Position numbers and translations under genes: made by a program
Part shown: piece after piece, positions 19,579 to 28,699 of the stretch
Layout of the letters: the number at the start of each line of letters is the position of its first letter
Position numbering within the stretch: the stretch's first letter is position 1
Source: VAZQ01 sp963739385
Lineage (GTDB): Bacteria > Pseudomonadota > Alphaproteobacteria > Rhizobiales > Xanthobacteraceae
Direction of reading: 5' to 3'
Length of the DNA stretch: 64,000 nucleotides
Assembly: GCA_963739385.1 (NCBI GenBank)
Contig: CAVUAI010000055.1
Span: 62,001-126,000 of the forward strand
Notes under the pieces: generated by a model
Databases searched by the model: none
Told to the model about the DNA's origin: nothing
Seen by the model: the letters and a program-made list of their open reading frames with translations, nothing else

Positions 19579-20607
19579 ATGGTCGCGCTCAAAGGAGCCG
19601 AGGTCGAGAGATTCATCACGCGTCCCGATCCCGCGCGTCCGATCGTGCTCGTCTTTGGGCCGGACGCGGGACTCGTGCGCGAGCGGGCGGAAGCCCTGGT
19701 GCGCGCCTCGGTCGACGACCCCAAGGACCCCTTCCAGCTTGCCCGCCTCGAAGGCGACGATCTCGCAAGCGAGCCCACCCGTCTGGTCGAGGAGGCCAAT
19801 ACCATTCCGCTGTTCGGGGGGCGCCGGGCGGTCTGGGTGCGCGCCGGCGGCCGCAACTTCGCGCCTGCGGTCGAGGCTCTGCTCGCGACACCGTCGCCCG
19901 ATTGCCGCGTCGTGATCGAGGCCGGCGATCTCAAGCGCAGCGCCCCGCTACGCGCCGTGTGCGAGCGGGCGAAGAACGCCGCGGCCCTGCCCTGCTACAC
20001 CGACGATGAAAAAAGCCTCGTTCGCCTCATCGATGACGAGATGCGCGCGGCCGGCCTTTCCATTTCGCCCGAGGCGCGTGCGGCGCTCGTTCCGCTGCTC
20101 GGCGGTGATCGTCTGGCGTCGCGGCACGAGGTGCACAAGCTGGCATTGTTCGCGCGCGGCAAGGCGCGGGTGGAGCTCGACGATGTGATGGCGGTGGTGG
20201 CCGATGCCTCGACGATTGCCCTCGATGCCCTGATCGATGCGGCGTTTGCCGGGCGCACCGGCGAGCTCGAGGTCCAGTTCGGCAAGGCGCGCACCGCCGG
20301 CACGGCGCCGGGCACGATGCTCTCGGCGGCGCTACGTCAGGTGGCGCAATTGCACAGGGCGATGCTCTCGGTCGAAGACGGCGCCTCGCCCAGCGATGCG
20401 GCCGGAGGCATCCAGCCGTTCCTGCACTTCAGCCGCAGGGCCGCGGTGGAGGCGGCGCTCAAGATCTGGACGTCCGCCCGGCTCGAACGAGCGATGGCGC
20501 AGCTTGCCGAGGCCACGCTCGAAGCCCGCCGGCAGACCGCGATGGCCGACACGATCGCGCAACGCACGCTGCTGGCGCTCGCCGTGAATGCAAGGCGAAA
20601 GCAATGA
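19579..20607 (+). CDS. holA: DNA polymerase III delta subunit HolA
   Basis: Clamp-loader delta subunit that opens the beta sliding clamp. At 342 residues it has the normal length, with a P-loop-like but non-catalytic N-terminal domain (VFGPDAGLVRERAE near residue 25) and the DLKRSAPLRAVCE segment typical of this family. ATG 19579 is chosen over in-frame starts upstream because GAAGGA precedes it and homology starts there. Its stop overlaps an in-frame ATG of the next gene. Confidence 0.92.
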   Translation: MVALKGAEVERFITRPDPARPIVLVFGPDAGLVRERAEALVRASVDDPKDPFQLARLEGDDLASEPTRLVEEANTIPLFGGRRAVWVRAGGRNFAPAVEALLATPSPDCRVVIEAGDLKRSAPLRAVCERAKNAAALPCYTDDEKSLVRLIDDEMRAAGLSISPEARAALVPLLGGDRLASRHEVHKLALFARGKARVELDDVMAVVADASTIALDALIDAAFAGRTGELEVQFGKARTAGTAPGTMLSAALRQVAQLHRAMLSVEDGASPSDAAGGIQPFLHFSRRAAVEAALKIWTSARLERAMAQLAEATLEARRQTAMADTIAQRTLLALAVNARRKQ

Positions 20608-20624
20608 CGGGAGGACGACTCACG

Positions 20625-21611
20625 ATGACACGCCCCGCAATCCCGGCGCGGACCTTGCCGGTGCTCTGCTGCGCGCTGATGCTCGCGCTCGCCCCTGCGG
20701 CTCATGCGCAGCTCGCGCCGGCGAGATCGATCAAGCTGGTGGTCCCGTTCGGGCCGGGCGGACCGACCGACGTGTCCGCGCGCATCGTCGCGCAGGTGGT
20801 GCAATCCGGCCTCGGCCAGACCGTGGTGATCGAAAACCGTCCCGGTGCAGGCGGCGCGCTCGGCTCGAAAGCCGTCGCCGCCGCCGAGCCCGACGGATCG
20901 ACATTGCTCATCGGTACGAGCGCGACGCTGGGCGTCGTGCCCGCGCTCGTGAAAAATCCCGGCTATGACCCGATCAAGAGCTTTGCGCCGGTGGCGAAGG
21001 TTGCCGACAGCACGCTGGTGCTGGTCGCGCCGGCCAAATTCCCAGCCAACTCGGTGCAGGAGTTCGTGGCCTATGCCAAGGCCAATCCGGGCAAGCTGAG
21101 CTACGCCTCCGCCGGTGCCGGCAACCAGACCCAACTGCTGGCCGAGCTGTTCAAGTCGAAAGCCGGCATCGACGTCGTTCACGTCCCCTACAAGAGCGGC
21201 GCCGAAATGGTCACGGCCATTCTCGGCGACCAGGTGCAGATGGCGTTTCCCGACGTGTCGATTCTCATCCCGCTCATCCGCGAAGGACGGCTCAAGGCGC
21301 TTGCGGTCACCAGCGCGCGCCGGCATCCACAATTGCCGGAGGTGCCGACCATGATCGAAGGCGGCATTCCCGACTACGTCATGACCTTCTGGTCGGGAGT
21401 GGTGGCGCCGGCCGGCATGCCCGTCGACATAGTCAACCGGCTCAATGGCGCCATCAATGACGGGCTGCGCTCGCAAGCTATTCAGGACAGCCTCGCCAAG
21501 GTCGGCTCCGAGGCGAGCCCGGGCTCGCCCAAAGAGTTCGCCGATTTCATCGCCGCCGAGACCAGGAAGTGGAGTGCAGTCGCCAGGACCGCAGGCATCA
21601 CACCGGAGTGA
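20625..21611 (+). CDS. Tripartite tricarboxylate transporter substrate-binding protein (Bug/TctC family)
   Basis: Periplasmic binding protein of 328 residues: signal peptide of about 29 residues, then the Bug fold with KLVVPFGPGGPTDVSAR, VIENRPGAGG and VHVPYKSG. Such proteins bind carboxylates, but no TctA/TctB membrane genes are adjacent, so it is an orphan and its ligand is unknown. GGGAGG lies about ten bases before ATG 20625; an ATG at 20604 overlapping the holA stop is the alternative. It interrupts the usual holA to parB neighbourhood together with the cupin gene. Confidence 0.88.
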   Translation: MTRPAIPARTLPVLCCALMLALAPAAHAQLAPARSIKLVVPFGPGGPTDVSARIVAQVVQSGLGQTVVIENRPGAGGALGSKAVAAAEPDGSTLLIGTSATLGVVPALVKNPGYDPIKSFAPVAKVADSTLVLVAPAKFPANSVQEFVAYAKANPGKLSYASAGAGNQTQLLAELFKSKAGIDVVHVPYKSGAEMVTAILGDQVQMAFPDVSILIPLIREGRLKALAVTSARRHPQLPEVPTMIEGGIPDYVMTFWSGVVAPAGMPVDIVNRLNGAINDGLRSQAIQDSLAKVGSEASPGSPKEFADFIAAETRKWSAVARTAGITPE

Positions 21612-21630
21612 GCGATTCGCATGAGCTATG

Positions 21631-21721
21631 GGATGGGTTGAGCAACGCGAAACCCACCGGCCGCGAGCGATTCCGTTTCGGAAGATGCGATGGGTTTCGC
21701 TTGCGCTCAACCCATCCTACG
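21631..21721. repeat. Interspersed palindromic repeat, copy A (GATGGGTTGAG type)
   Basis: About 90 bp that reads as an imperfect palindrome: GATGGGTTGAG, a variable arm, GAAACCCA at the left and TGGGTTTCG, GCTCAACCCATC at the right. Related copies stand at 59625-59711 and 59839-59925. It lies between the convergent Bug and cupin genes and could fold as a long hairpin. Confidence 0.8.
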
Positions 21722-21747
21722 ACGTGGCTGCGCATTTCGATCGCCGA

Positions 21748-22320
21748 CTACGCGAACTTCTGCGCCAGCTCCGGTTCGAACGCACCGTCGATCAGCACGA
21801 AGGCAACGACGCACGGTGCGTTGGAGCGGTTGCTCCAGGCATGGTTGGTACCGCACTGCACGACGATGTCGCCGGCCTCGAGCAGGACATCGACGTCGTC
21901 CAGCACCATGGTGATCTCGCCCGACAGCACGATCGCGTAGTCGATGGTCTCGGTCCGGTGCATGAGCGGGTGGCGGCCGCCCTTGCCGAAGGTCGCGGCC
22001 CGTTCGTTGCCCAGCGACGCGAAGGCGCGGCGCGAGGCTTCGGGATCCATCCGCCGCACGGCGTCCTGTTCCGGCGGGAAATGATTGATACGCAGCACCG
22101 TGCCGCGCTTCTCCGGCATTTGCCGGCGCGGGCCGAGCGTCGGCTCCGCGGCCGCCCGCACGATGCGTGCCGGCGTTTCGTTGGTGCGCCAGATGTCGGT
22201 CGAGTACCATTCGGGATCGATGGCGTTGACGTGCACGAACGGCGCCGGTCCGTCGGAGATCACGATCGCCTTGCCGCTCTCGTCATGGCCGGTAACCACT
22301 CGCCTGACCTGTTTGGCCAT
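21748..22320 (-). CDS. Cupin-domain protein
   Basis: A 190-residue single-cupin protein. The barrel is in the C-terminal half: HPLMHRTETIDYAIVLSGE supplies metal-binding His/Glu residues and GDIVVQCGTNHAWSNRS the second motif. The N-terminal half is unannotated. GGAG lies eight bases before ATG 22320. Small cupins of this kind are seen beside aromatic or carboxylate catabolic genes; here the only neighbour is an orphan Bug protein, so the substrate is unknown. Confidence 0.75.
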   Translation of the reverse strand: MAKQVRRVVTGHDESGKAIVISDGPAPFVHVNAIDPEWYSTDIWRTNETPARIVRAAAEPTLGPRRQMPEKRGTVLRINHFPPEQDAVRRMDPEASRRAFASLGNERAATFGKGGRHPLMHRTETIDYAIVLSGEITMVLDDVDVLLEAGDIVVQCGTNHAWSNRSNAPCVVAFVLIDGAFEPELAQKFA

Positions 22321-22456
22321 CGCTTTCGCTCCGTGACGTTCGATTGATTGATCTCGGATCTTGTCGACGCAATTGCGCAAACGTATTGCGCCCTCGCACC
22401 ACTGCAAGCGGTCTTCCGGTTGACCGATGGTCGGCGATAAGCTGCGCTATCGCGCC

Positions 22457-23323
22457 CTAGCGCGGCCGCTCCAGCCGGCGCAGCACGTCGTCGAGCTGAT
22501 CGAGGCTGCGATAGTGGATCTGCAGCACGCCGCCCTTGCTGCGGTGATCGAGCGTCACAGTAAGACCGAGCGCGTCGGACACACGCCGCTCGAGCGCCAC
22601 CGTATCGGCGTTCTTTCCCGTGCGCTTCTTGCCGCCCGTGCTTTTCGCGCGTCCCTTGGCGAGGGCCTCGACCTGACGGACGTTGAGCCCGCGATCGACG
22701 ATGTCGCGCGCCATCTCCTCCGGATCGGTCGCTCCGATCAGCATCCGCGCCGCGCCGGCGGAGATCTGGCCGGCATGGATATACGCCTTGACCGGCTCCG
22801 GCAGCTTGAGCAACCGCAATGTATTGGTGACATGGCTGCGGCTCTTGCCGACGATCTTGGCGATGTCCTCATGGCTGTGGTTGTACTCGCGCGCCAGCGC
22901 GTCGTAGCCGCCGGCCTCCTCCAGCGGGTTGAGATCCGTGCGCTGCACGTTCTCGATGATGGCGAGCTCGAGTGCCTCGCTGTCCGTCGCCTCGAACGAC
23001 ACGATGGGGATTTCATGCAGGCCCGCGCGCTGCGCCGCGCGCCAGCGCCGCTCGCCGGCGATGATCTCGTAGGAATCCTTTGCGCCACGCACCGCGCGCA
23101 CAACCACCGGCTGGATGATGCCGCGCTCCTTGATCGATGCCGCCAGCTCGGCGAGCTCGGCATCGGAAAAATTGCGGCGAGGATTGCGCGGATTGGGTTG
23201 CACATACTCGATCGGCACCCGTCGCTGATTGCGGGCGCGCTCCGACGTGGTGGCTTCGGCACCGACGTCGCCCATGAGCGCGGCCAGGCCGCGTCCCAAT
23301 CGCGATCGGCCGTCATCTGGCAT
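22457..23323 (-). CDS. parB: Chromosome partitioning protein ParB
   Basis: CTP-dependent DNA clamp that loads at parS and organises the origin region. The 288-residue protein begins with the RLGRGLAALMGD segment, followed by the CTPase fold (GERRWRA near residue 90, ENVQRTDLNPLEEA near 120), a helix-turn-helix (SHVTNTLRLLKLP) and a C-terminal dimerisation domain. ATG 23323 has GGGAG eight bases upstream; ATG 23359 does not. It lies 42 bases downstream of parA. Two parS sites lie 1.6 and 3.7 kb away. Confidence 0.95.
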   Translation of the reverse strand: MPDDGRSRLGRGLAALMGDVGAEATTSERARNQRRVPIEYVQPNPRNPRRNFSDAELAELAASIKERGIIQPVVVRAVRGAKDSYEIIAGERRWRAAQRAGLHEIPIVSFEATDSEALELAIIENVQRTDLNPLEEAGGYDALAREYNHSHEDIAKIVGKSRSHVTNTLRLLKLPEPVKAYIHAGQISAGAARMLIGATDPEEMARDIVDRGLNVRQVEALAKGRAKSTGGKKRTGKNADTVALERRVSDALGLTVTLDHRSKGGVLQIHYRSLDQLDDVLRRLERPR

Positions 23324-23365
23324 TGCCGCGTCTCCCAAGCTCGTCCCTCTCCGGATCATGCACGC

Positions 23366-24307
23366 TTACGCTGCACCGTGCTGCTGGTCGGAAGCGGGCT
23401 CGATTCCGGCGTCGGCGCGCGGTGCACTCGCAATCAATTCCTTCTCGCGCTGGATGATCTCGGTCGCCAGCCGCAGATACGCTTCGCTGCCGACGCATTT
23501 GAGATCGTAGACCAGCACCGGCTTGCCGTAGGACGGCGCCTCCGACACGCGCACATTGCGCGGAATGATGGTGTCGTAGACCTTGTGCTTGCTGTTTGCC
23601 CGCACGTCGGCGACGACCTGGTTGGAGAGATTGTTGCGCGCATCATGCATCGTGAGCACGATGCCGTGGATCATGAGATCGGGATTGAGCGTGGATTTCA
23701 CGCTCTCCACGGTCTGCAGCAGTTGCGACAATCCCTCGAGCGCGAAGAACTCGCATTGCAGCGGCACCAGGATGGCATCGGCCGCCGCCATGGCGTTGAC
23801 GGTGAGCAGGTTGAGCGACGGCGGACAATCGATCAGCACGTAGCTGAAGTCGCCGGTCCGCGGCGTCGGCGCGCGCAGCGGTGCGAGCGCGGTGCGCAGC
23901 CGGAATGCGCGATCGCGCTGCTGGCTGACTTCGAGCTCCACGCCGGAAAGATCGAGCGTCGAGGGCGCGATGGACAGGCGCGGCACGGCGGTCGCCAGCA
24001 CTGCGTCGCGTAACATCGCTTCGCCCATGAGCACGTCGTAGGTCGAGTAGCGACGGCTGCGGCGATCGATGCCGAGTCCGGTCGATGCATTCCCTTGCGG
24101 ATCGAGATCGAGGATCAGCACATGCTCGCCGATGGCGGCGAGCGCAGTGCCGAGATTGATCGCGGTCGTGGTCTTGCCGACGCCGCCCTTCTGGTTGGCG
24201 ATCGCGATCACGCGCGGCGGCGCCGGATTGGCAATTCGACTCGCCAACGGGATGACGTGCGATGACTTGTCGGGGGCGTCGGCCGGCAAATCCGCAGGGT
24301 CGTTCAT
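23366..24307 (-). CDS. parA: Chromosome partitioning ATPase ParA
   Basis: Deviant Walker ATPase that moves ParB-bound origins. The 313-residue protein has the signature QKGGVGKTTT with signature Lys40 and Walker Lys45, Walker A' LDLDPQGNAST, and Walker B YVLIDCPPSL. An extra N-terminal stretch of about 30 residues precedes the ATPase core. Same operon as parB (42-base gap) and 49 bases downstream of rsmG. Confidence 0.95.
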   Translation of the reverse strand: MNDPADLPADAPDKSSHVIPLASRIANPAPPRVIAIANQKGGVGKTTTAINLGTALAAIGEHVLILDLDPQGNASTGLGIDRRSRRYSTYDVLMGEAMLRDAVLATAVPRLSIAPSTLDLSGVELEVSQQRDRAFRLRTALAPLRAPTPRTGDFSYVLIDCPPSLNLLTVNAMAAADAILVPLQCEFFALEGLSQLLQTVESVKSTLNPDLMIHGIVLTMHDARNNLSNQVVADVRANSKHKVYDTIIPRNVRVSEAPSYGKPVLVYDLKCVGSEAYLRLATEIIQREKELIASAPRADAGIEPASDQQHGAA

Positions 24308-24356
24308 GGCTTTGCGTCCCGCTTCCACCACGCCAAGGCGCGAATCACTTGAAATG

Positions 24357-25073
24357 TTAGGGCGTTGCCGCGTCGTGCTCCACATTCCGGATGACCACGA
24401 TGCGGCCCGACGGGTCGGTGCGGCTGGGCGCCAGGGTGGCGTCCATGCGCCAGGGCTTTAGGCGTCCGCGGGCCTCCTCAAGCTCAAGCTCTGCATGTTG
24501 TCCCTTTGGGAACAAGCCCATTGCACCGCTTTTCCCCAGAAGCGGAAACACCTGCGGGAGCAAGGACTTGAGAGGCGCCACGGCGCGTGCCGTGAGGGCG
24601 TCTGCAGGGTCGCCGAAGCGGTCCACAAAATCCTCGATCCGCGCCGCATGCACCCGCGCCGGTGCCCCGGTCACGCGTTGAGCCTCGCGCAGGAATGCGG
24701 CCTTTTTCATATTGCTTTCAACCAGATGGACGTTGGCCGCCGGATCGCTCGCGAGGCCGCAGGCGATCACCAGACCGGGAAATCCGGCGCCCGAACCGAG
24801 GTCGATCCACCTCCGGGCGCCGGGGGCAAGGTCGATGAGCTGTAGCGAATCGGCGATGTGCCGGGTCCAGAGATGCGCGAGGGTGGAAGGCGCAACCAGA
24901 TTGGTCGTCCGCTGCCACCCCAGCAGAAGCTCGACAAAACGGTCGAGCCGATCCGATGTTTCACGTGAAACAGGGGTGAGCGCCAGCGCGCGGGCCCGAT
25001 CGGCGGCAAGATCGAATGTCGGCAGGGCCCGCTTCACAAGGGCTGCCCGCCAGCGCTTACCCGCGGGTGCCAT
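24357..25073 (-). CDS. rsmG: 16S rRNA (guanine-527-N7)-methyltransferase RsmG (GidB)
   Basis: SAM-dependent methyltransferase acting on G527 of 16S rRNA. The 238-residue protein has the SAM motif DLGSGAGFPGL near residue 92 and the RAVAPL segment near residue 160. Its start overlaps the mnmG end by 17 bases, so the two are coupled. The codons for VSRETS near residue 36 double as a perfect parS site, a dual use also known in other bacteria. Confidence 0.95.
   Translation of the reverse strand: MAPAGKRWRAALVKRALPTFDLAADRARALALTPVSRETSDRLDRFVELLLGWQRTTNLVAPSTLAHLWTRHIADSLQLIDLAPGARRWIDLGSGAGFPGLVIACGLASDPAANVHLVESNMKKAAFLREAQRVTGAPARVHAARIEDFVDRFGDPADALTARAVAPLKSLLPQVFPLLGKSGAMGLFPKGQHAELELEEARGRLKPWRMDATLAPSRTDPSGRIVVIRNVEHDAATP
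24957..24972. promoter_or_regulatory. parS site 1 (ParB loading site) inside rsmG
   Basis: TGTTTCACGTGAAACA matches the 16-bp bacterial parS consensus at every position and is fully palindromic. It lies within the rsmG coding sequence, 1.6 kb from parB. Confidence 0.95.
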
Positions 25074-26934
25074 CAGCCGCCTTGGCTCCCCTGCCCGTCC
25101 GCTTGAGATGCGCGGCGAGCAGCGTCAAGGCGGCAGGCGTGATGCCGTCGAGCCGGGCGGCATGGCCGACGGTGCGGGGGCGTACGCTGGCGAGCTTTTG
25201 CCGAGCCTCGTTCGAAAGCCCTCGGAGCACCGAATAATCGAGGCCGTCGGGCAGTTCCAGGCTCTCGTCCCGGCGATAGGCGGCGATATCTGCCGCCTGG
25301 CGGGACAGATAGACGTGATACTTGGCATCGATCTCCAATTGCGCGGCGATGGCTGCGGACAAATCGCCGAGGGGGGGCCAAACCTTCGCCAGCTCTTGAA
25401 CTCTGATATTCGGATACGAAAGCAGTTCGAAGGCGCTGCGCCGCTGGCCGTCCTTGTTGAGGCCGATCCCATGACGCTCAGCCTCGTTGGGAGTGAGCGA
25501 GACGGACTGGGCGAAATCGCGCGCCGCCGCGAGTGCGGCCATCTTGGATCGGTGCAGGCGCTGGCGGTCCGGACCCACGCAGCCCAGGGCGATACCCTTG
25601 TCGGTCAGGCGCTGATCGGCGTTATCGGCGCGCAGGGTGAGCCGATATTCCGCCCGCGAGGTGAACATCCGGTACGGCTCGGTGACCCCGCGCGTCACGA
25701 GATCGTCAATCATAACAGCGAGATAGCCCTCAGCCCGATCGAACGTAATCGGCCCTCCTCCGCCCGCCCGCGCGGCCGCGTTGAGACCGGCGAGCAGACC
25801 CTGGGCCGCCGCCTCCTCGTAGCCGGTCGTGCCGTTGATCTGTCCAGCCAGGAAAAGCCCCTTCAGGCGCTTGGCTTCGAGCGTCGGCTCAAGTTCGCGC
25901 GGATCGACGTGATCGTATTCGATGGCATAGCCCGGCCGCATCACGCGGGCGTTTTCCAGGCCCGGGATGGTCGCGACCAGCGCGTGCTGCACCGTCTCCG
26001 GCAGCGAGGTCGAAATCCCGTTGGGATAAACCGTCGGATCATCGAGCCCCTCCGGCTCGAGGAAGATCTGGTGTCCATCGCGCTCGCCGAAGCGCACGAT
26101 CTTGTCCTCGATCGAGGGGCAATAGCGCGGCCCCCGGCTCGAAATCTGGCCCGAATACATCGGCGAGCGGTGGACGTTATCGCGAATGATGCGATGGGTG
26201 GCATCGTTGGTCCGGGTGATGCCGCACTCGACCTGGGGATTGGCGATCCGTTCCGTCAGCGCCGAGAACGGCTCCGGGGGCTCATCGCCGGGCTGCATCT
26301 CCACCGCCGCCCAGTCGATGGTGCGGCCATCCAGCCGCGGAGGCGTGCCGGTCTTGAGCCGCCCCATGGCAAGTCCGAGCCGCTCGAGGGTCAGCGACAA
26401 ACCGATCGCCGGTGCCTCGCCGACCCGGCCGGCCGGCGTCTGGCATTCGCCGATGTGGATCAGCCCGCGCAGGAACGTGCCGGTGGTCAGCACCACCGCC
26501 CCTGCCCCGAGCTCGCGTCCATCCGCGAGCTTAAGCCCGGCCACGCGCCCCTCGTGGATTGTCAGATCGTCCGCTTCGGCCTCGATCACAACCAGGTTCG
26601 CGGTCTCGCGTATCGCCGACTGCATGGCCCGGGCGTAGAGCTTGCGATCGGACTGCGCGCGCGGCCCGCGCACCGCCGGCCCCTTGCGGCGGTTGAGCAC
26701 CCGAAACTGAATCCCGGCCAGATCCGCCACCCGGCCCATGAGGCCATCGAGCGCGTCGATCTCGCGAACCAGATGGCCCTTCCCAAGCCCACCGATGGCG
26801 GGATTGCAGGACATGGCCCCGATGGTCGCAAAGCGGTGCGTGACCAGTGCCGTCCTGGCGCCCATGCGCGCGGCTGCCGCCGCCGCCTCGCAGCCGGCGT
26901 GACCACCGCCTACAACAACCACATCGTATCGCAT
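25057..26934 (-). CDS. mnmG: tRNA uridine 5-carboxymethylaminomethyl modification enzyme MnmG (GidA)
   Basis: FAD- and NADH-dependent subunit that, with MnmE, modifies U34 of several tRNAs. The 625-residue protein begins with the FAD-binding VVVGGGHAGCEAA and carries CNPAIGGLGKGHLVREIDA, the GTPPRLDGRT loop and PNIRVQELA near the C-terminus. ATG 26934 has GGAGG upstream; the frame is open 45 codons further through parS site 2 but homology begins here. Gene order mnmE-mnmG-rsmG-parA-parB is conserved in alphaproteobacteria. Confidence 0.96.
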   Translation of the reverse strand: MRYDVVVVGGGHAGCEAAAAAARMGARTALVTHRFATIGAMSCNPAIGGLGKGHLVREIDALDGLMGRVADLAGIQFRVLNRRKGPAVRGPRAQSDRKLYARAMQSAIRETANLVVIEAEADDLTIHEGRVAGLKLADGRELGAGAVVLTTGTFLRGLIHIGECQTPAGRVGEAPAIGLSLTLERLGLAMGRLKTGTPPRLDGRTIDWAAVEMQPGDEPPEPFSALTERIANPQVECGITRTNDATHRIIRDNVHRSPMYSGQISSRGPRYCPSIEDKIVRFGERDGHQIFLEPEGLDDPTVYPNGISTSLPETVQHALVATIPGLENARVMRPGYAIEYDHVDPRELEPTLEAKRLKGLFLAGQINGTTGYEEAAAQGLLAGLNAAARAGGGGPITFDRAEGYLAVMIDDLVTRGVTEPYRMFTSRAEYRLTLRADNADQRLTDKGIALGCVGPDRQRLHRSKMAALAAARDFAQSVSLTPNEAERHGIGLNKDGQRRSAFELLSYPNIRVQELAKVWPPLGDLSAAIAAQLEIDAKYHVYLSRQAADIAAYRRDESLELPDGLDYSVLRGLSNEARQKLASVRPRTVGHAARLDGITPAALTLLAAHLKRTGRGAKAADGTRG

Positions 26935-27021
26935 CGATTCGAAACCTCCGGGCCGAGCTTCTATCCCAGCACACGGCGAGCGTCTATTTGCGCAACCTCG
27001 CGCAGAGCAACTGGGTCCAAA

Positions 27022-27037
27022 TGTTTCACGTGAAACG
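27022..27037. promoter_or_regulatory. parS site 2 in the mnmE-mnmG gap
   Basis: TGTTTCACGTGAAACG matches parS at 15 of 16 positions (last base G instead of A). It lies 88 bases before the mnmG start and 2.05 kb from site 1. Confidence 0.88.
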
Positions 27038-27076
27038 TCGAGCGGTCCCCGAGCAGCGCACCGCAGCACCCAGCAG

Positions 27077-28489
27077 CTACTTCCCGATGCAGAAATCGCG
27101 AAAGATCACGTCCAGCACGTCCTCCACATCGACCCGGCCGAGAAGCTTCCCCAATGCCCGGGTCGCGAGGCGCAGGTGCTCGGCCATCAGTTCCTCGCGG
27201 CCGTCCTGCGCGGCGCGCTCGGCGTCCCGTAAGGCGAGCGCCGCCTCGTTGAGATGCGCGCGGTGACGCTCCCGTGTCACCAGCGCGGGCTCGGCCGTGA
27301 AGAAGCCGCTGGCACAGCGCGCAAGCGCATTTACGAGCTTATCGACGCCCGCGCCGGTCGTGCTGGAAACGAAATTAACGTTAACGCCCGGTTTGTTGCT
27401 GTGAGCCGCACAGAGGTTGGCGGCCTCCTTGCTGAACTCGGATTCAATTCTTTGTTGGTCTCCAGCGGAAAGGAGGTCCATTTTGTTGAGCACCATCCAC
27501 GGCATTGCAGCCGACGAAAGCTGGGCGGCCGACGGAAACGCCGCGAATGGCGCCTGCGCATCGATCGCCGTTGCGTCCACGACCCACAGCACAAGATCGG
27601 CCGTTGAAACCTGCTCGCCCGCCCGCCGCACGCCTTCGCGTTCGATCAAATCGGCGGCGTCGCGCATGCCTGCAGTGTCGAGCACCGTCACGGGATAGCC
27701 GCCCAGATCGAGATGCAGCTCCAGCACGTCGCGCGTCGTGCCTGGAAGCGGCGACACGATCGCGGCTTCGCGTCCTGCCAATCGATTGAACAACGTCGAT
27801 TTGCCCACATTCGGCGGCCCCGCGATGGCGATCCGCATTCCCTCGCGCAGACGCTCCCCCCGACCTGCGGCCGCCTGCACGATCTCATCGGCCAGCGGCC
27901 GAGTGAGCGCGAGGGCGCGGGCGATCAGGTCGCGCGGAACATCGTCCTCGTCCGGAAAGTCGATGCCGGCCTCGACCAAGGCCAACGCCTCGATCAGCCG
28001 CTCCCGCCAGGTCTCGGCCCGGGCGCCCAAGAGTCCCTTGAGATGCTGGAACGCCTGGCGACGCTGGGCTTCGGTTTCGGCCGCAACGAGATCCGCAAGC
28101 CCTTCGACTGCGGTCAAATCCATGCGGCCGTTCTCGAAGGCCCGGCGCGTAAACTCGCCTGCCTCGGCGGGGCGCAAACCTGGAAGCCCCGCCAACGCGG
28201 CGAGAACGGCCGCGATCACCGCGCGCCCGCCGTGCAGCTGCAGTTCGACGATATCTTCGCCGGTCTCGCTGTTGGGCCCGGGGAACCAGAGCGCCAGCCC
28301 TTCGTCGATGACCTCGCCGGTCAGGGGATGACGCAGACGTGCCAGGGTCGCGTGCCGCGCCGCCGGAATTCGTCCGATGAGCCGTTCCAATGCAGCGCCG
28401 GCCTGGGGACCGGACATGCGAACCACAGCGATCGCCGCCGGCGGCCGGCCCGAGGACAGAGCAAAGATCGTATCGCGCTCGGTTGCCAT
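27077..28489 (-). CDS. mnmE: tRNA modification GTPase MnmE (TrmE)
   Basis: GTPase partner of MnmG. The 470-residue protein has the N-terminal tetrahydrofolate-binding domain (to about residue 120), a helical domain, and an inserted G domain with G1 GPPNVGKST, G2/G3 PGTTRD and DTAG, and G4 NKMD. The C-terminus ends in CIGK, the family signature carrying the essential Cys. Start at ATG 28489; the frame continues 19 codons upstream without homology. Confidence 0.96.
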   Translation of the reverse strand: MATERDTIFALSSGRPPAAIAVVRMSGPQAGAALERLIGRIPAARHATLARLRHPLTGEVIDEGLALWFPGPNSETGEDIVELQLHGGRAVIAAVLAALAGLPGLRPAEAGEFTRRAFENGRMDLTAVEGLADLVAAETEAQRRQAFQHLKGLLGARAETWRERLIEALALVEAGIDFPDEDDVPRDLIARALALTRPLADEIVQAAAGRGERLREGMRIAIAGPPNVGKSTLFNRLAGREAAIVSPLPGTTRDVLELHLDLGGYPVTVLDTAGMRDAADLIEREGVRRAGEQVSTADLVLWVVDATAIDAQAPFAAFPSAAQLSSAAMPWMVLNKMDLLSAGDQQRIESEFSKEAANLCAAHSNKPGVNVNFVSSTTGAGVDKLVNALARCASGFFTAEPALVTRERHRAHLNEAALALRDAERAAQDGREELMAEHLRLATRALGKLLGRVDVEDVLDVIFRDFCIGK

Positions 28490-28699
28490 GTTGGTGTCGG
28501 GTAGCCTCACATCGCCGGTGGACTTCAATACCCGACCGGACGTCAACTTGAAGCCCGTGACGTGTCGACGCCGCAGCCAGGCTGGGCTATCGCATCGGGC
28601 GGCGCGATCACGAGGTTGTCACCCGCTCGACTGCACATTGATGATCCACTTGGACGTCTCGCAGGTCGAACCAACCCCGCAGCGTGGCATTAGCACCAG

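Noticed and set aside
24712..27033. 773-codon open frame on the plus strand opposite rsmG and mnmG
   Set aside because: It is the antisense of two well-conserved genes; its translation is Arg/Ala-rich with no recognisable motif, as expected from GC-rich shadow frames.
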